Assembly: GCF_000971985.1 (NCBI RefSeq)
Contig: NZ_LAQQ01000005.1
Span: forward strand, 548,979-612,978
Origin: Paenibacillus dauci
GTDB lineage: Bacteria; Bacillota; Bacilli; Paenibacillales; Paenibacillaceae
DNA length: 64,000 nucleotides
Direction of reading: 5' to 3'
Shown here piece after piece: positions 17,380-26,627 of the stretch; positions within the stretch are counted from its first letter, which is position 1; every line of letters starts with the position of its first letter. The position numbers and the translations under genes were made by a program. The notes below the pieces were generated by a model. It worked only from the letters and a program-made list of their open reading frames with translations, was not told the origin of the DNA and searched no databases.

Positions 17380-18899
17380 GCCTGATCAGCCTCCATCTGT
17401 ATCATTTGGGATGCTACTGCTTCTGCCAATTCTTCTATCGCGGTCAGATCTTCCGTCCAGATACCGGTATCCGCCAGTATCGCCTGTACAACTTGGCGAT
17501 ATGATGACTCATTCTGCTGCAGCTCTGCCCAGTGGTTAGCCAGTCGTTCAAGCTGCTCGGCATTATCACGAATGTCTATTCTGCTTCCGTTTGGTAGCTG
17601 AGTAGTAAAAGTAAGCGTACGATCCGGCTGTTCGATTGCTGTGACCTGATATAATCGCAGCAGTGCAGCCAGACCGTATACCAGCTGCTGGGGCAGTTGA
17701 TTTTCTTTTTCTGTATACGCTTTCAATACAGGCAGCAGACGAGACTTGAATTTGCTAATACTATTCATGGCGATATCCTGCAGACGATGCTCCAAATAGG
17801 GGTTATTGAAGCGCTCGAATGTCTCGGCAGCATAACGCTTTAATTCTTCGGGCAGCATAGGCAGCGCCGGGATAATCTCCTGCTCCACGGTCTGTCGCAC
17901 CCATTCACCGAGCTCGGCATCCTCCATTACTTCACGAACCGTTGTCTTGCCCTGTAATAGTCCCGCCGGCATCATCAGTGTATGTGCACCATTCAGAATA
18001 TGCACTTTGCGTTGACGAAATGGCTTGAGATCAGGTACCCATTGTACATTAAGTCCGGCACGTACCAGCGGCAGACGACGATCCAACGATGGATCTCCCT
18101 GAATCGCCCAGAGGTGATACGGCTCTGCTGTCGTCAGAAATGAATCTTCATATCCCCAGCTGCCCGTCAATCTCGCGTATTCTTCATCCCCCGGCATACC
18201 GGTTACAATGCGATCTACCAGATTATTCAAAAACAGCTGTGACTGCTCTACCCAGCTGCAGAACTCTTCTCCGAAACCAAACTCACGTCCATAACGCAGT
18301 ACGTACTCCTGCAGCAGATCTCCATTATTCTCGATCAGCTCACACGGCAGAATCATAAGACCACGCTTTGGATCGCCATTAAAATGTGTAAACCTTCGCT
18401 GCAGCAGCACGGTCAGCCGAGCCGGAAAATTCACAATCGGCTCTCCGGGAATATAATCCATCGGCGTATAGGTAAGTCCCGCTTCAGTTGTATTGGAAAT
18501 GACTACATCCAGAGATTCCAGTTCACCCAGCTGCAAAAAGCGTTCCCACTCGCTATACGGATCTACATAATCCCTGAATACGGAGATCAGCTGCCGTTTT
18601 TCTACTTTTTGTCCATCCTGCAGACCTCGTACGACCAGAGTATACAATCCATCCTGCTGTGCTATCTTTTCCAGTTTGGCTGCACCTCTTGGTGTAGGCG
18701 GAGTCAGTACTACACTGCCATGGTATTTGCCGGAAGCAATACTTTCCTGAATCATCCAGTCAGCAAATCCGCGCAAAAAGTTGCCTTCGCCGATCTGTAG
18801 TACCTTGATAGGCAGCTGCTGAATCTGTACCTGTCTGCGGCGTTCATCTTCGCCGGCCAATCCCAGTCGTAACCCAGGCTGTAGTCTGCTGATTGTCAT
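17376..18899 (-). CDS. uxaB: Tagaturonate reductase (altronate oxidoreductase)
   Basis: 507 residues of the mannitol dehydrogenase family. NAD-binding segment PIKVLQIGEGNFLRGFADWMI near residue 30, then VISNTTEAGLTY, ILPCELIENNGD, LVDRIVTGMP and the catalytic Lys region FRQRKVHILNGAHT. It reduces D-tagaturonate to D-altronate with NADH in galacturonate catabolism, immediately before UxaA. First gene of uxaB-uxaA-(aldo/keto reductase). A palindromic operator lies 22 bases upstream of the start. Confidence 0.93.
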   Translation of the reverse strand: MTISRLQPGLRLGLAGEDERRRQVQIQQLPIKVLQIGEGNFLRGFADWMIQESIASGKYHGSVVLTPPTPRGAAKLEKIAQQDGLYTLVVRGLQDGQKVEKRQLISVFRDYVDPYSEWERFLQLGELESLDVVISNTTEAGLTYTPMDYIPGEPIVNFPARLTVLLQRRFTHFNGDPKRGLMILPCELIENNGDLLQEYVLRYGREFGFGEEFCSWVEQSQLFLNNLVDRIVTGMPGDEEYARLTGSWGYEDSFLTTAEPYHLWAIQGDPSLDRRLPLVRAGLNVQWVPDLKPFRQRKVHILNGAHTLMMPAGLLQGKTTVREVMEDAELGEWVRQTVEQEIIPALPMLPEELKRYAAETFERFNNPYLEHRLQDIAMNSISKFKSRLLPVLKAYTEKENQLPQQLVYGLAALLRLYQVTAIEQPDRTLTFTTQLPNGSRIDIRDNAEQLERLANHWAELQQNESSYRQVVQAILADTGIWTEDLTAIEELAEAVASQMIQMEADQA

Positions 18900-18920
18900 A
18901 ATATTCCTCCATATCGATAA

Positions 18921-18936
18921 ATGTTCACGTTAACAT
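18921..18936. promoter_or_regulatory. Palindromic operator (LacI/CcpA type) upstream of uxaB
   Basis: ATGTTCACGTTAACAT is a 16-base near-perfect palindrome centred on ACGT. It fits a relaxed cre consensus at all but one position on either strand. Its place just upstream of the uxaB ribosome site suits repression by CcpA or by a LacI-family hexuronate regulator. Confidence 0.5.
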
Positions 18937-19111
18937 TTTATGATAAAAAGCGTTTCTTGAACATCATTGTATCATCATTTAGACTGGAATAGTGAATATT
19001 TGGAAGGAATTAGATTATTTTTTCAATAAAAATTTCTGTATTTGATATCTTGATTTTCAGCTACTGGCATGCCAGCAGCCTGAATTAATGCCGATAGGAG
19101 GTTGTCCAGTT

Positions 19112-19789
19112 ATGAGCAAAATTTTCCTATTCTCTATTTTATGGTGGCTGCTGGGGAATCCTTTTTTGGCTCTGCTCGTGATTCTTTTTATTGTTTATCT
19201 GCTGGATCGCCGATTTGTCGGTATTTCGCCCAGCCTGGTACGTCCGCTGCGGCGCATGAGTCGTATTCGTCAACTCCGACGCCAGGTTGCCGGCAGTCCG
19301 AGTGATATGTCTTCCCGGTACGAGCTGGCTCGGCTTCTGATTGAACGCAAGCGTTATCGCGAAGCGCTCGAATGGCTGGAACAGATCGGTCATGCGTATG
19401 AAGATTCCGCCGAATATTGGGATGATCTGGGGACCTGTCAGCTGTACACCGGGCAGCAAGCCATTGGCGAACAGCATATTTTAAAGGCATTAACCATGAA
19501 TTCCCGTGTTAAATATGGAGAACCGTATCTGCGTCTTGCTTCCGAATCTATTGGTACCGATCAGGAAAAAGCACTGCATTATCTGGAGCAGTTCCGCAGC
19601 ATCCAGTCTTCTTCCTGCCGTGCCTATTATATGCTGGGAATGCTGGATCGCTCTCTGGGCCGCACCGAAGCCGCACGCAGTGCTTTTGACGAGGGGATAG
19701 CTGTCTATCGTTCTCTGCCCAAATACAAAAAACGCAGCGAGCGCGGATGGGCATTCCGTAGCTGGCTGCGTCGAATATTCTCAACTTGA
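19112..19789 (+). CDS. TPR-repeat membrane protein, function unknown
   Basis: 225 residues; ATG at 19112 after ATAGGAGG. A hydrophobic N terminus (about residues 3-32) is a single membrane anchor. Basic juxtamembrane residues follow, then about three tetratricopeptide-like helix pairs (SRYELARLLIERKRYREALEWLEQI; YWDDLGTCQLYTGQQAIGEQHILKA; YYMLGMLDRSLGRTEAARSAFDEGIA). The tail is strongly basic. It resembles unassigned Bacillales TPR proteins that may scaffold complexes at the membrane. Flanking genes transcribe away from it, so there is no operon clue. Confidence 0.8.
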   Translation: MSKIFLFSILWWLLGNPFLALLVILFIVYLLDRRFVGISPSLVRPLRRMSRIRQLRRQVAGSPSDMSSRYELARLLIERKRYREALEWLEQIGHAYEDSAEYWDDLGTCQLYTGQQAIGEQHILKALTMNSRVKYGEPYLRLASESIGTDQEKALHYLEQFRSIQSSSCRAYYMLGMLDRSLGRTEAARSAFDEGIAVYRSLPKYKKRSERGWAFRSWLRRIFST

Positions 19790-19826
19790 TGAATTCACTT
19801 GTGTACTACAATAACTCCGGGTTGGA

Positions 19827-20885
19827 TCAGACATCATATCCAAAAATGCGGCGGCTGACTGCTTTGAGCAGAGGGCCGCTTTTTTTGTACCAGTTCAGTC
19901 CTTCATCCAGACGCTTCGCCTGCATGATCACGACATCTACCTGATCAACACCTTCGAAATAACGGCTCAAAAAATGCATAAACACATCAATACGACGCAG
20001 TAAAATAAGCAGCGGCAATCTAACCGATTCTGCTTCTGTCAATGTAATTACCGAAGCATACCCTTTGAGAAAAGCCGTACAGCGCAATTCATCCTGTTCT
20101 GTCCATTCCATGCTGCTCAGCATATCCGACAAGCATACTGCCGGCTCCATCGCTCGCAGATCACGGGTCACAAATTCAAAATCCAGAATAGCGGTAATCT
20201 CTCCCTCTTCCGATTGCAGCATATTCGAGGCATTGAGATCACCATGAATCAGCTGATGCGGCAGTGAAGCGAGCCGGGTAATACGTACGAGCTGTTCACC
20301 CAGACCTTCTCCGATTCGGTTCAATGTATCGGCGATCTCGGCGAAATCCTCAGGTGGATTGGCACAAAAAGCTTCCATTCGTCCCGGACTGCAGAGCGGA
20401 TAGGATTGTCCCAGTCGATAATAGGGTGGATATACCGGGTGAAGATCAATCTGTACCTTCGCCAGAGCCGCCGACAGCTTGCCGGCTGCCTGCCCAAAAC
20501 GATAGATCTGATCCTCGGTTGCGAGAACGGGATTGCTGCCGTCCACATAGTGAAATAAAGCCGCGAGTCTGCCGCTGCCCTGCTCGCCTGCCGGCACTTC
20601 ACTGCTGGACATGCATATGGTCTTGCCTTCGGCATCTTTGACCGGCTGAGGAATCTCCAGTCCTGTCAACACTTCTGGAAGTACCGATAATACTTCATGT
20701 TCATAACGTACCTTATCCGGTTCGCGGTGTGTCTCATAACGACGCAATACATAACGCCGGGAAGCATGGTCAATAAACATGGTTGTATTGTTCATTCCAC
20801 CCTTGCCTTCTACCATATGCCAATTCCCTGACGGGAAATAATGATCTGCCAGTTGTTCCATAGAATCTATATATTCGCGTTCCAA
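19827..20885 (-). CDS. Aminoglycoside phosphotransferase (APH)-family kinase
   Basis: 352 residues. Kinase-like fold: N-terminal lobe with GGMNNTTMFI and YVLRRYE, catalytic loop LIHGDLNASNML (Asp, Asn) at about residue 220, and metal-binding Asp in AILDFEF. This pattern occurs in homoserine kinase type II, choline kinase, spore-coat CotS and true aminoglycoside kinases, so the substrate is open. I choose TTG at 20885 because AAGGAGG precedes it by seven bases; an ATG at 20972 gives an unlikely 29-residue extension. Confidence 0.82.
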   Translation of the reverse strand: MEREYIDSMEQLADHYFPSGNWHMVEGKGGMNNTTMFIDHASRRYVLRRYETHREPDKVRYEHEVLSVLPEVLTGLEIPQPVKDAEGKTICMSSSEVPAGEQGSGRLAALFHYVDGSNPVLATEDQIYRFGQAAGKLSAALAKVQIDLHPVYPPYYRLGQSYPLCSPGRMEAFCANPPEDFAEIADTLNRIGEGLGEQLVRITRLASLPHQLIHGDLNASNMLQSEEGEITAILDFEFVTRDLRAMEPAVCLSDMLSSMEWTEQDELRCTAFLKGYASVITLTEAESVRLPLLILLRRIDVFMHFLSRYFEGVDQVDVVIMQAKRLDEGLNWYKKSGPLLKAVSRRIFGYDV

Positions 20886-21641
20886 TGATTCCCCTCCTTG
20901 TTGCCTTTTATCCTGTGCGGGTAAGGGAGAACGCCAATGACGGCTTTCGGCTGCCGGTTCCCATGCAGGCAACGCTAATGCAGCAGACTAATAATCATCC
21001 GTTCATGTAATCCTGCTGTACCCCTAATAATCTGTATTTGCAGTCCGACGGGTTGATCAGCAGATGATCCAACCTTATCGAGGTTGGACACCGCTGACTA
21101 TACCGTATTCAGGAACTGCGATCATTCTATTATAAGCAGACTTGAGTCTTCAAGTCTGTTCTATTGTCTGGTTGAAGACTTCCGTTTACTTACCGAAAAT
21201 GGGCTGCAGCTGTCATTTGATCCAGCAGACCCAGTCTGTTCTGTACTATTCGACAGCAGCATGTCTGCTTCCTGCCTTTACGGCAAATCCCATCCCGTCA
21301 CTATTCGCCAAAGCTATATGATAACACGAACCGGGGCCAGTGAACACTATTTCGTCCGGAGACCGATTGGAGAGGAATATTTCATTCTCTGCCGCTACGC
21401 TATTTTCAAGTGCAGACAGCTTATTACAATTCAACCTACAGTTCTATTTTTTGCCACTAGGAGTCACTGCTATCAAGACTAGCACTTCTGTATATTATCG
21501 GTGAATTTTGCTGTACGGTTTATATTTTTGATTTCATTTTGCGCAACCCAAACAGCAGCCACCTGGAATTCCGGATTGGCTGCGCTTGTGAATAGCTATT
21601 TTATTCGACTATATCCTGATTCTGCAATAGTCGGATTCCAC
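20886..21641. other. 756-base gap without a supported gene
   Basis: Holds two clean hairpins: CCAACCT/AGGTTGG (21069-21087, 5-base loop) and CAGACTTGA/TCAAGTCTG (21137-21158, 4-base loop). Nearer pucE there is a GCAGCCA/TGGCTGC hairpin (about 21556-21586) that could end the puc transcript. A 132-codon frame at 21084-21482 begins with TTG, has no proper ribosome spacing and no family resemblance, so I do not call it. Confidence 0.5.
21137..21158. terminator. Compact hairpin, possible terminator
   Basis: Nine-base perfect arms with a four-base loop. On the plus strand it is followed by TTCTATTG and on the minus strand by CTTATAATAG. It may back up termination of the puc transcript before the APH-family gene. 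Confidence 0.45.
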
Positions 21642-22157
21642 TCAGGAATCTACCGCTGGAATAAGTGAGCTGCGCTGAGCACATTTGTCTGCTGCGCTCT
21701 CGACAGCACGCATAATCCCCCCGTAGCCGGTACATCGGCATAGATTACCGCACAGTCCTTCTTTGATCTCCTGCTCTTCAGGCTGAGGGAGCCGGTCCAG
21801 CAGCGCTTTGGTCGAGATGATCATGCCTGGTGTACAGTATCCGCACTGGAATCCGCCTTCCTCTAGAAATGCTTCCTGAATCGGATGAAGAGCGTCTTCC
21901 GTCTCACCATGTAATCCTTCGATAGTCGTAATCTCGGTACCTTCGCATTGATAAGCCATCATTAGACAGGAATTCATCGGTTCTCCGTCAATCAATACCA
22001 TACAGGCACCACATCTCCCAATCTCGCAGGAAATTTTGGTTCCGGTCAGATCCAGATCTTCCCGCAAAATATCCAGTAGCCGCCGGGAAGGGGGGATCTC
22101 GATCTCCCGGACTGTACCATTGATTACTGCCTGCCACTGTATGCTTGTCGTCTTCAT
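21642..22157 (-). CDS. pucE: Xanthine dehydrogenase, [2Fe-2S] subunit
   Basis: 171 residues. Two [2Fe-2S] clusters: plant-ferredoxin type CEIGRCGACMVLIDG...C near residue 45, and the helical type CGYCTPGMI...CGNLCRCTGY at about residues 105-150. It relays electrons from the molybdenum centre to FAD. ATG at 22157 overlaps the pucD stop in ATGA, indicating coupled translation; a longer in-frame upstream reading was discarded. Last gene of pucCDE. Confidence 0.93.
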   Translation of the reverse strand: MKTTSIQWQAVINGTVREIEIPPSRRLLDILREDLDLTGTKISCEIGRCGACMVLIDGEPMNSCLMMAYQCEGTEITTIEGLHGETEDALHPIQEAFLEEGGFQCGYCTPGMIISTKALLDRLPQPEEQEIKEGLCGNLCRCTGYGGIMRAVESAADKCAQRSSLIPAVDS

Positions 22158-24490
22158 CGCGGACTCACTCCTTCCTGCTGCCATACTCCTGCCCGCCGGA
22201 TTAGCTGATCCCTGGATACCGGCAGATGTGTCACCCATGTGCCGGTTGCCTGACGAATTGCCGCCGTAATCGCTGGTGCCAGGGCTACCGAGCCGATTTC
22301 TCCAATGCCTCTGGGACCAAAAGGATCATTATCCGGCAACTCTTCGATCGCATCGACTTCCAGAGAGGTATGCATATCCTGAATGCCCGGAATCATATAC
22401 GTATCCATATTGCGGGTTATATAATGTCCTTCTTCCATTACTGCATCCTCGGTCAACGTAAATCCAAGTGCCATCACACTGCCGCCTTCGATCTGTCCGA
22501 TAAATCCCATAGGGTTGATGACCGGTCCCGCTGCTACCGTATGATACGTATCAAGCAATCTTACATGACCGCTCAGCGTATTAACTTCCACCTCCGCCGC
22601 TACAGCTGCATAGGTATACAGAAAATGTCCGCCAACCACCTCATCCGGAGTCGTCGGATACGAGAATTTGGTATCGAACACAAACTCGTTTCCCTGCGCT
22701 GCTGCAGCGATTTCCCTGTAGGATACTACACGCTTCTGTCTTATTTCTGCGTCATCTTCCCAAGTGATCTGCCAGATTCCTTGCTCACCCGTTGTCAGCT
22801 GATCAACGGGAATACCGGTTATATCATGCGCCTTTTGAAGAATCGCCTGCAGAAAAGGACTCTTTAGCCGCTGCAGTCCCATCCATGCCATTGTCGTCGA
22901 ACGTGAAGCGGTACTTGAACCGCTATGAGGTACCCGGTCCGTATCGCCAATCACGATGCTGATATCTTCACCGGTACAATGAAACAGATCGATCAGCATA
23001 ATCTCCAATGTCGTGATTAGTCCCTGGCCGAATTCCTCATAACTGAAAGCTGCTTCAATCTGCCCGGATGCATTCAGCGATAATCGTCCTCCAGCCGGAT
23101 CATCGATCCCATAACCTAGTCCTGCTCCATGCATCGCCAGCGCTGCACCGATTCCCCGCTTGATCCAAGGAGGTGAAGAAGAAGCATCTGATAAGGAATC
23201 ATGAACAGATAAAACAGATATCGCTTCCCTGCGCTGCCAGAGCGAGGATTGAGCCAGCGCCTGCATAACCTGCTCCAGTCCATTCGTTCTCCAGATCTCC
23301 TGTTGCAATGGACCGGGGTCATCCGGGTACCGGCGGTTGAGCATACGGAATTCCCAGGGATCCATACCTATCTGCTCTGCCAAACGATCCATCTGACCTT
23401 CCATGGCAAAAATTGCCTGATTCCCGCCAAAGCCCCGGAACTCTCCCGATACACCGTTATTCGTATAGACGGATACCCCTTCTATATCGATATGCTCCCA
23501 GCGATAAGGTCCCATACAATGCTCTGTAGCAAAATTCAGAACCGGTGCACCCAGCGTTGCATAGGCACCAGTATCTGCGACAATGCGTACCCGATGAGCT
23601 TGTAGCCGACCATACTCGTCCATCCCCGTCTCCATCTCGATCTTCATCGGATGTCGCTTAAGTCCTGCACGTACCGATTCCATGCGCGAATTATGCATTT
23701 TGACCGGGCGACCGCTTTTCAGAGCCAACAGCGATCCATAGGGCTGTACATTCAACTCGTCCTTACCGCCAAAAGAACCCCCGATCGGACTGGAAATAAC
23801 CCGAATTCGCTCTTCCTCCCAATCCAGAATGCGGGCAATCTGCATCCGATCCTTGTAACCATGCTGGGTCGGAGCATACACTGTGAGGCGTCCATCCGGT
23901 TCAGGAATAAACAGTCCGCCCTCTGTCTCCATATAGGCATGCATCTGACGAGGCGTACTGTAGACTTCTTTGACAACATAAGCACAGTTCTGAAGAGCAT
24001 GTCCTGCGTCTCCATGCTTGACCTGGGTGCGGTGAAGTATATTGCCCTGAGGATGCAGACGTGGCGCATTATCTTCCAAGGCCCGCAGCGGATCCGTAAT
24101 AGTCTCCAGCACTTCGTATTCCACATGGATCAGGGATAAGGCATAGGCTGCAATTTCCGGAGTAATCGCTGCTACAGCTGCTATGGCATCGCCGATATAA
24201 CGAACGGTATCTTCACATAAGGCTGGCTGATCCGGTACAGCAATTCCGAATCGATTCAATCCCGGTACATCCCGGTGAGTAATTACAGCTACTACTCCTT
24301 CATAATTTTCGGCTGCCGACGTATCCAGCGACAGGATATGCGCATGGGGATGACTGCTGCGCAGAACCCGTCCGTACAGCATGCCTTCCGCCGTCATATC
24401 TGTCAGATAACGAAGTTCGCCGGTTACTTTTTCCTTACCGTCCCGTCGTTTGCGCCAGCGTTCTCCACTACTTTCCCGATTCAGCAGCAT
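22154..24490 (-). CDS. pucD: Xanthine dehydrogenase, molybdenum cofactor subunit
   Basis: 778 residues, standard for the molybdopterin subunit of the xanthine oxidase family. Visible are GKEKVTGELRYLTDM at the N terminus, QHGYKDRMQIARIL, SSPIGGSFGGKDE, GEFRGFGGNQAIFAME and, near the C terminus, GPRGIGEIG with the catalytic Glu. It hydroxylates hypoxanthine/xanthine to urate. Within the subunit the FGFGG-like motif is present and the cofactor-binding sites look intact. It is six bases after pucC and overlaps pucE, so the order is pucC-pucD-pucE. Confidence 0.92.
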   Translation of the reverse strand: MLLNRESSGERWRKRRDGKEKVTGELRYLTDMTAEGMLYGRVLRSSHPHAHILSLDTSAAENYEGVVAVITHRDVPGLNRFGIAVPDQPALCEDTVRYIGDAIAAVAAITPEIAAYALSLIHVEYEVLETITDPLRALEDNAPRLHPQGNILHRTQVKHGDAGHALQNCAYVVKEVYSTPRQMHAYMETEGGLFIPEPDGRLTVYAPTQHGYKDRMQIARILDWEEERIRVISSPIGGSFGGKDELNVQPYGSLLALKSGRPVKMHNSRMESVRAGLKRHPMKIEMETGMDEYGRLQAHRVRIVADTGAYATLGAPVLNFATEHCMGPYRWEHIDIEGVSVYTNNGVSGEFRGFGGNQAIFAMEGQMDRLAEQIGMDPWEFRMLNRRYPDDPGPLQQEIWRTNGLEQVMQALAQSSLWQRREAISVLSVHDSLSDASSSPPWIKRGIGAALAMHGAGLGYGIDDPAGGRLSLNASGQIEAAFSYEEFGQGLITTLEIMLIDLFHCTGEDISIVIGDTDRVPHSGSSTASRSTTMAWMGLQRLKSPFLQAILQKAHDITGIPVDQLTTGEQGIWQITWEDDAEIRQKRVVSYREIAAAAQGNEFVFDTKFSYPTTPDEVVGGHFLYTYAAVAAEVEVNTLSGHVRLLDTYHTVAAGPVINPMGFIGQIEGGSVMALGFTLTEDAVMEEGHYITRNMDTYMIPGIQDMHTSLEVDAIEELPDNDPFGPRGIGEIGSVALAPAITAAIRQATGTWVTHLPVSRDQLIRRAGVWQQEGVSPR

Positions 24491-24496
24491 ATAGAG

Positions 24497-25486
24497 TCAT
24501 CCTCTCTCCATCTCCTGGTATAATATCTCCCACAATCCTGCTGCGAGCAGATTTCCTGCTGTTTGCCGACGATAAGCTTCCGAAGCAAAAGGATCACTGT
24601 AGCTTGCCCATTCTTCTTCCACTTGCGCTGCCAGTGTCGCTGTCTGCTGCGGATCATAGACTTGGCCTTCCAGCAGATGTTCACATCTGCTCAGACGCAT
24701 CGCCAGACCGGCACCTCCACCTGCTGCCATCTTTACATCGACCAGTGTCCCTTCCCGATTCATCAGCGCCCGAAAGGCTACTGTGACGAGTGAAGGAGTA
24801 AATGCTTCACGCCGTCCGACCTTGCGGTAAAAGCTGACTTCGCGCCATGAGGATGATTCGGAAAAGGAGTTACAAGCAAAAGTAGATTCCTCCTGATCAT
24901 GATGCATCGATACGAAATCCGGTTCACCTTTATCCAGTACAATACCGAGTAGAATAGCATCCGGACTGCGTCTTCCCAATCGTACCTGCTCCAGCCAATC
25001 TATGAGCTCCTGTTCATAAGGAGCTAGATGATTTGCCTGATCCAGCCAGACCAGGCGGGCATCATGCACGAGCAGTGCAGGGATCATATCTCCTACAGCT
25101 GAAGAAATATTGCCGCCGATCGTCCCTTGATTGCGGATTGAAGGAGCAGCAATATGACAACAGGCTGTATAACAAGTGTTGCCATGAATTCGCATCAGTT
25201 GATTTTTTCCGCATTCGCGCAGTGAGGTTAATGCTCCGATTTGAATACGCTGCTTATGCTCTGTAATGCCTCTCAATCCAGGTATCGTATCCAGACGAAT
25301 CATATGCTCAGGCATACTTAGTAGCCCATTTTCCCACTGGGTACGCAGCAGCGTACTGCCAGCTATATAGGCTGCATCAGCGCCATATTGACGTTTCAGG
25401 AAAACAGCTTCTTCTGCACTGGACGGCTCCCAGACCGTAGGAACCAACGGAGTAGACAAGGAAGAATTATGTTGGTACATATTCAT
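24497..25486 (-). CDS. pucC: Xanthine dehydrogenase, FAD-binding subunit
   Basis: 329 residues. FAD-binding segments AAYIAGSTLLRTQW (near residue 40) and AAPSIRNQGTIGGNISSA (about residue 105-120) are typical of the CoxM/XdhB flavin subunit, and the C-terminal CO-dehydrogenase flavoprotein domain follows. It passes electrons from the iron-sulfur subunit to NAD+. ATG at 25486 after GGAGG with seven bases between. First gene of a unit with its own promoter (25522-25550). Confidence 0.9.
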   Translation of the reverse strand: MNMYQHNSSLSTPLVPTVWEPSSAEEAVFLKRQYGADAAYIAGSTLLRTQWENGLLSMPEHMIRLDTIPGLRGITEHKQRIQIGALTSLRECGKNQLMRIHGNTCYTACCHIAAPSIRNQGTIGGNISSAVGDMIPALLVHDARLVWLDQANHLAPYEQELIDWLEQVRLGRRSPDAILLGIVLDKGEPDFVSMHHDQEESTFACNSFSESSSWREVSFYRKVGRREAFTPSLVTVAFRALMNREGTLVDVKMAAGGGAGLAMRLSRCEHLLEGQVYDPQQTATLAAQVEEEWASYSDPFASEAYRRQTAGNLLAAGLWEILYQEMERG

Positions 25487-25521
25487 AAAGTCACCTCCGC
25501 GTTCAGATTATAATTTCAGTT

Positions 25522-25550
25522 ATATTAATAAATCCAGTATATAACGTCAA
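25522..25550 (-). promoter_or_regulatory. Sigma-A promoter of pucCDE
   Basis: On the minus strand TTGACG (25545-25550), a 17-base spacer and TAATAT (25522-25527). The start near 25515 leaves a leader of about 30 bases before pucC. Confidence 0.7.
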
Positions 25551-25568
25551 TTAATCTAACCTTATTTT

Positions 25569-25578
25569 GTTTATAAAC
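25569..25578. promoter_or_regulatory. Palindrome upstream of the pucCDE promoter, candidate PucR site
   Basis: GTTTATAAAC is a perfect palindrome, extended by TTTT and CAAAA to an almost perfect 19-base one. It lies about 20 bases upstream of the -35 box, an activator position. On the minus strand it reads TTGGTTTATAAAC, which shares TTGGTT with the B. subtilis PucR box but lacks its upstream C. The rest of the 358-base gap (25487-25844) is AT-rich and shows no gene. Confidence 0.4.
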
Positions 25579-25828
25579 CAAAAAAAAGCTATCTTCTAGT
25601 GAAAATACATCAATTCTGATCCCAGTTTATACCTTTATGTAATATAAGTTAACATTTATTTTTGATGAAGTTATTATTTATATAAAGCGATTTTTGAAAA
25701 CTATACATAATGTGATCATTTGCTAAACATCCTTTATATATTTTAAATGTATGAGCGATTTATACACTATATGCTGGTATATTCAGTGCCCTGATATACC
25801 TAACTTTCCGATACATTCAACAGAGAAT

Positions 25829-25866
25829 GAAAAAACACCCTGGCTTATTGGAGCTCCAAGGCGTGT
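25829..25866 (-). terminator. Terminator overlapping the 3' end of pucB
   Basis: On the minus strand ACACGCCTTGG pairs (one bulge) with CCAGGGTGT, followed by TTTTTT. The upstream arm lies inside the last codons of pucB, so the pucAB transcript ends here before the pucCDE promoter. Confidence 0.7.
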
Positions 25867-26627
25867 GTGATATGAGCGCGTATACGCTCCAGATCATCGG
25901 GGGTATCTGCATCCCAGAAATAATGTTCGACGTAAGATATAATCTGTCCTTGCAAATCAGGTTGACGGATTAGCTTCCTCGCTCCCTGATCGCCGGTTAA
26001 TTGGTCCAATCTATCCCATATATGTCGTGCCAAAATAACCGGCGGCTGTACATTCCGACCATCCGAAGCCGCCATATAATCCAGTGCCAAATCGCTTTGC
26101 TGCCAGTTATCTATCAGATCCGCCAGCAGCGCCGCATCTATCAAAGGCTGATCGGCCAGCAGAATCATAACCCCTTCGGCAGAAGAAGGCTTGATCTGTT
26201 CCATTCCGCAGCGAATAGAATAAGCCATACCATGCTCTGCATCAACACATTCTGTTTGCTGCCACGCCTTCATCTGACACCATTGCAGCACTTCCTGCCG
26301 CCAGGCTAATGAAGAATGAGGCGCATGAACAATCACGACAGGGGACAGTCTTTTTTCGGCATATACAGCTTGCAGTACATGTCCACCTATACTCGTTACA
26401 GAATTAAGTACAACGGCTTTCCTTTTCCCATGACTATCCGGCCTCTTGTCTTCAATATCCGCATAAGAATACGGCTGCTGAGCCTGAAGCATTTCCATCC
26501 GACCATAAGCTGCTGTTTGGTCTGACGCTGTATATCCTTTGGCTACAGCAGCAAGCGGCAGGGAGAGCTTGTCTCTCCCCATTCTGCTGCTTTTACCGGC
26601 TGCCAGTACCAGTGCGGCGATAGACAT
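25845..26627 (-). CDS. pucB: MobA-like molybdopterin cytidylyltransferase for xanthine dehydrogenase
   Basis: 260 residues. N-terminal nucleotide-binding loop ALVLAAGKSSRMGRDKLSLPL; later VMILLADQPLID (metal-binding Asp), PPVILARHIWDRLDQLTGDQGARKLI. Such proteins attach CMP to molybdopterin for the xanthine oxidase family. The gene is longer than the usual ~200 residues because about 45 extra residues (about 28-72) separate the nucleotide loop from the next strand (AVVLNSVTSIGG). It overlaps pucA by 35 bases and has its own AAGGAGG. Confidence 0.85.
   Translation of the reverse strand: MSIAALVLAAGKSSRMGRDKLSLPLAAVAKGYTASDQTAAYGRMEMLQAQQPYSYADIEDKRPDSHGKRKAVVLNSVTSIGGHVLQAVYAEKRLSPVVIVHAPHSSLAWRQEVLQWCQMKAWQQTECVDAEHGMAYSIRCGMEQIKPSSAEGVMILLADQPLIDAALLADLIDNWQQSDLALDYMAASDGRNVQPPVILARHIWDRLDQLTGDQGARKLIRQPDLQGQIISYVEHYFWDADTPDDLERIRAHITHALELQ

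Noticed and set aside
21084..21482. 132-codon plus-strand frame between the APH-family gene and pucE
   Set aside because: TTG start with the purine-rich tract directly adjacent, unusual composition (many Cys, Ser, Phe), no family resemblance, and it spans a perfect hairpin.
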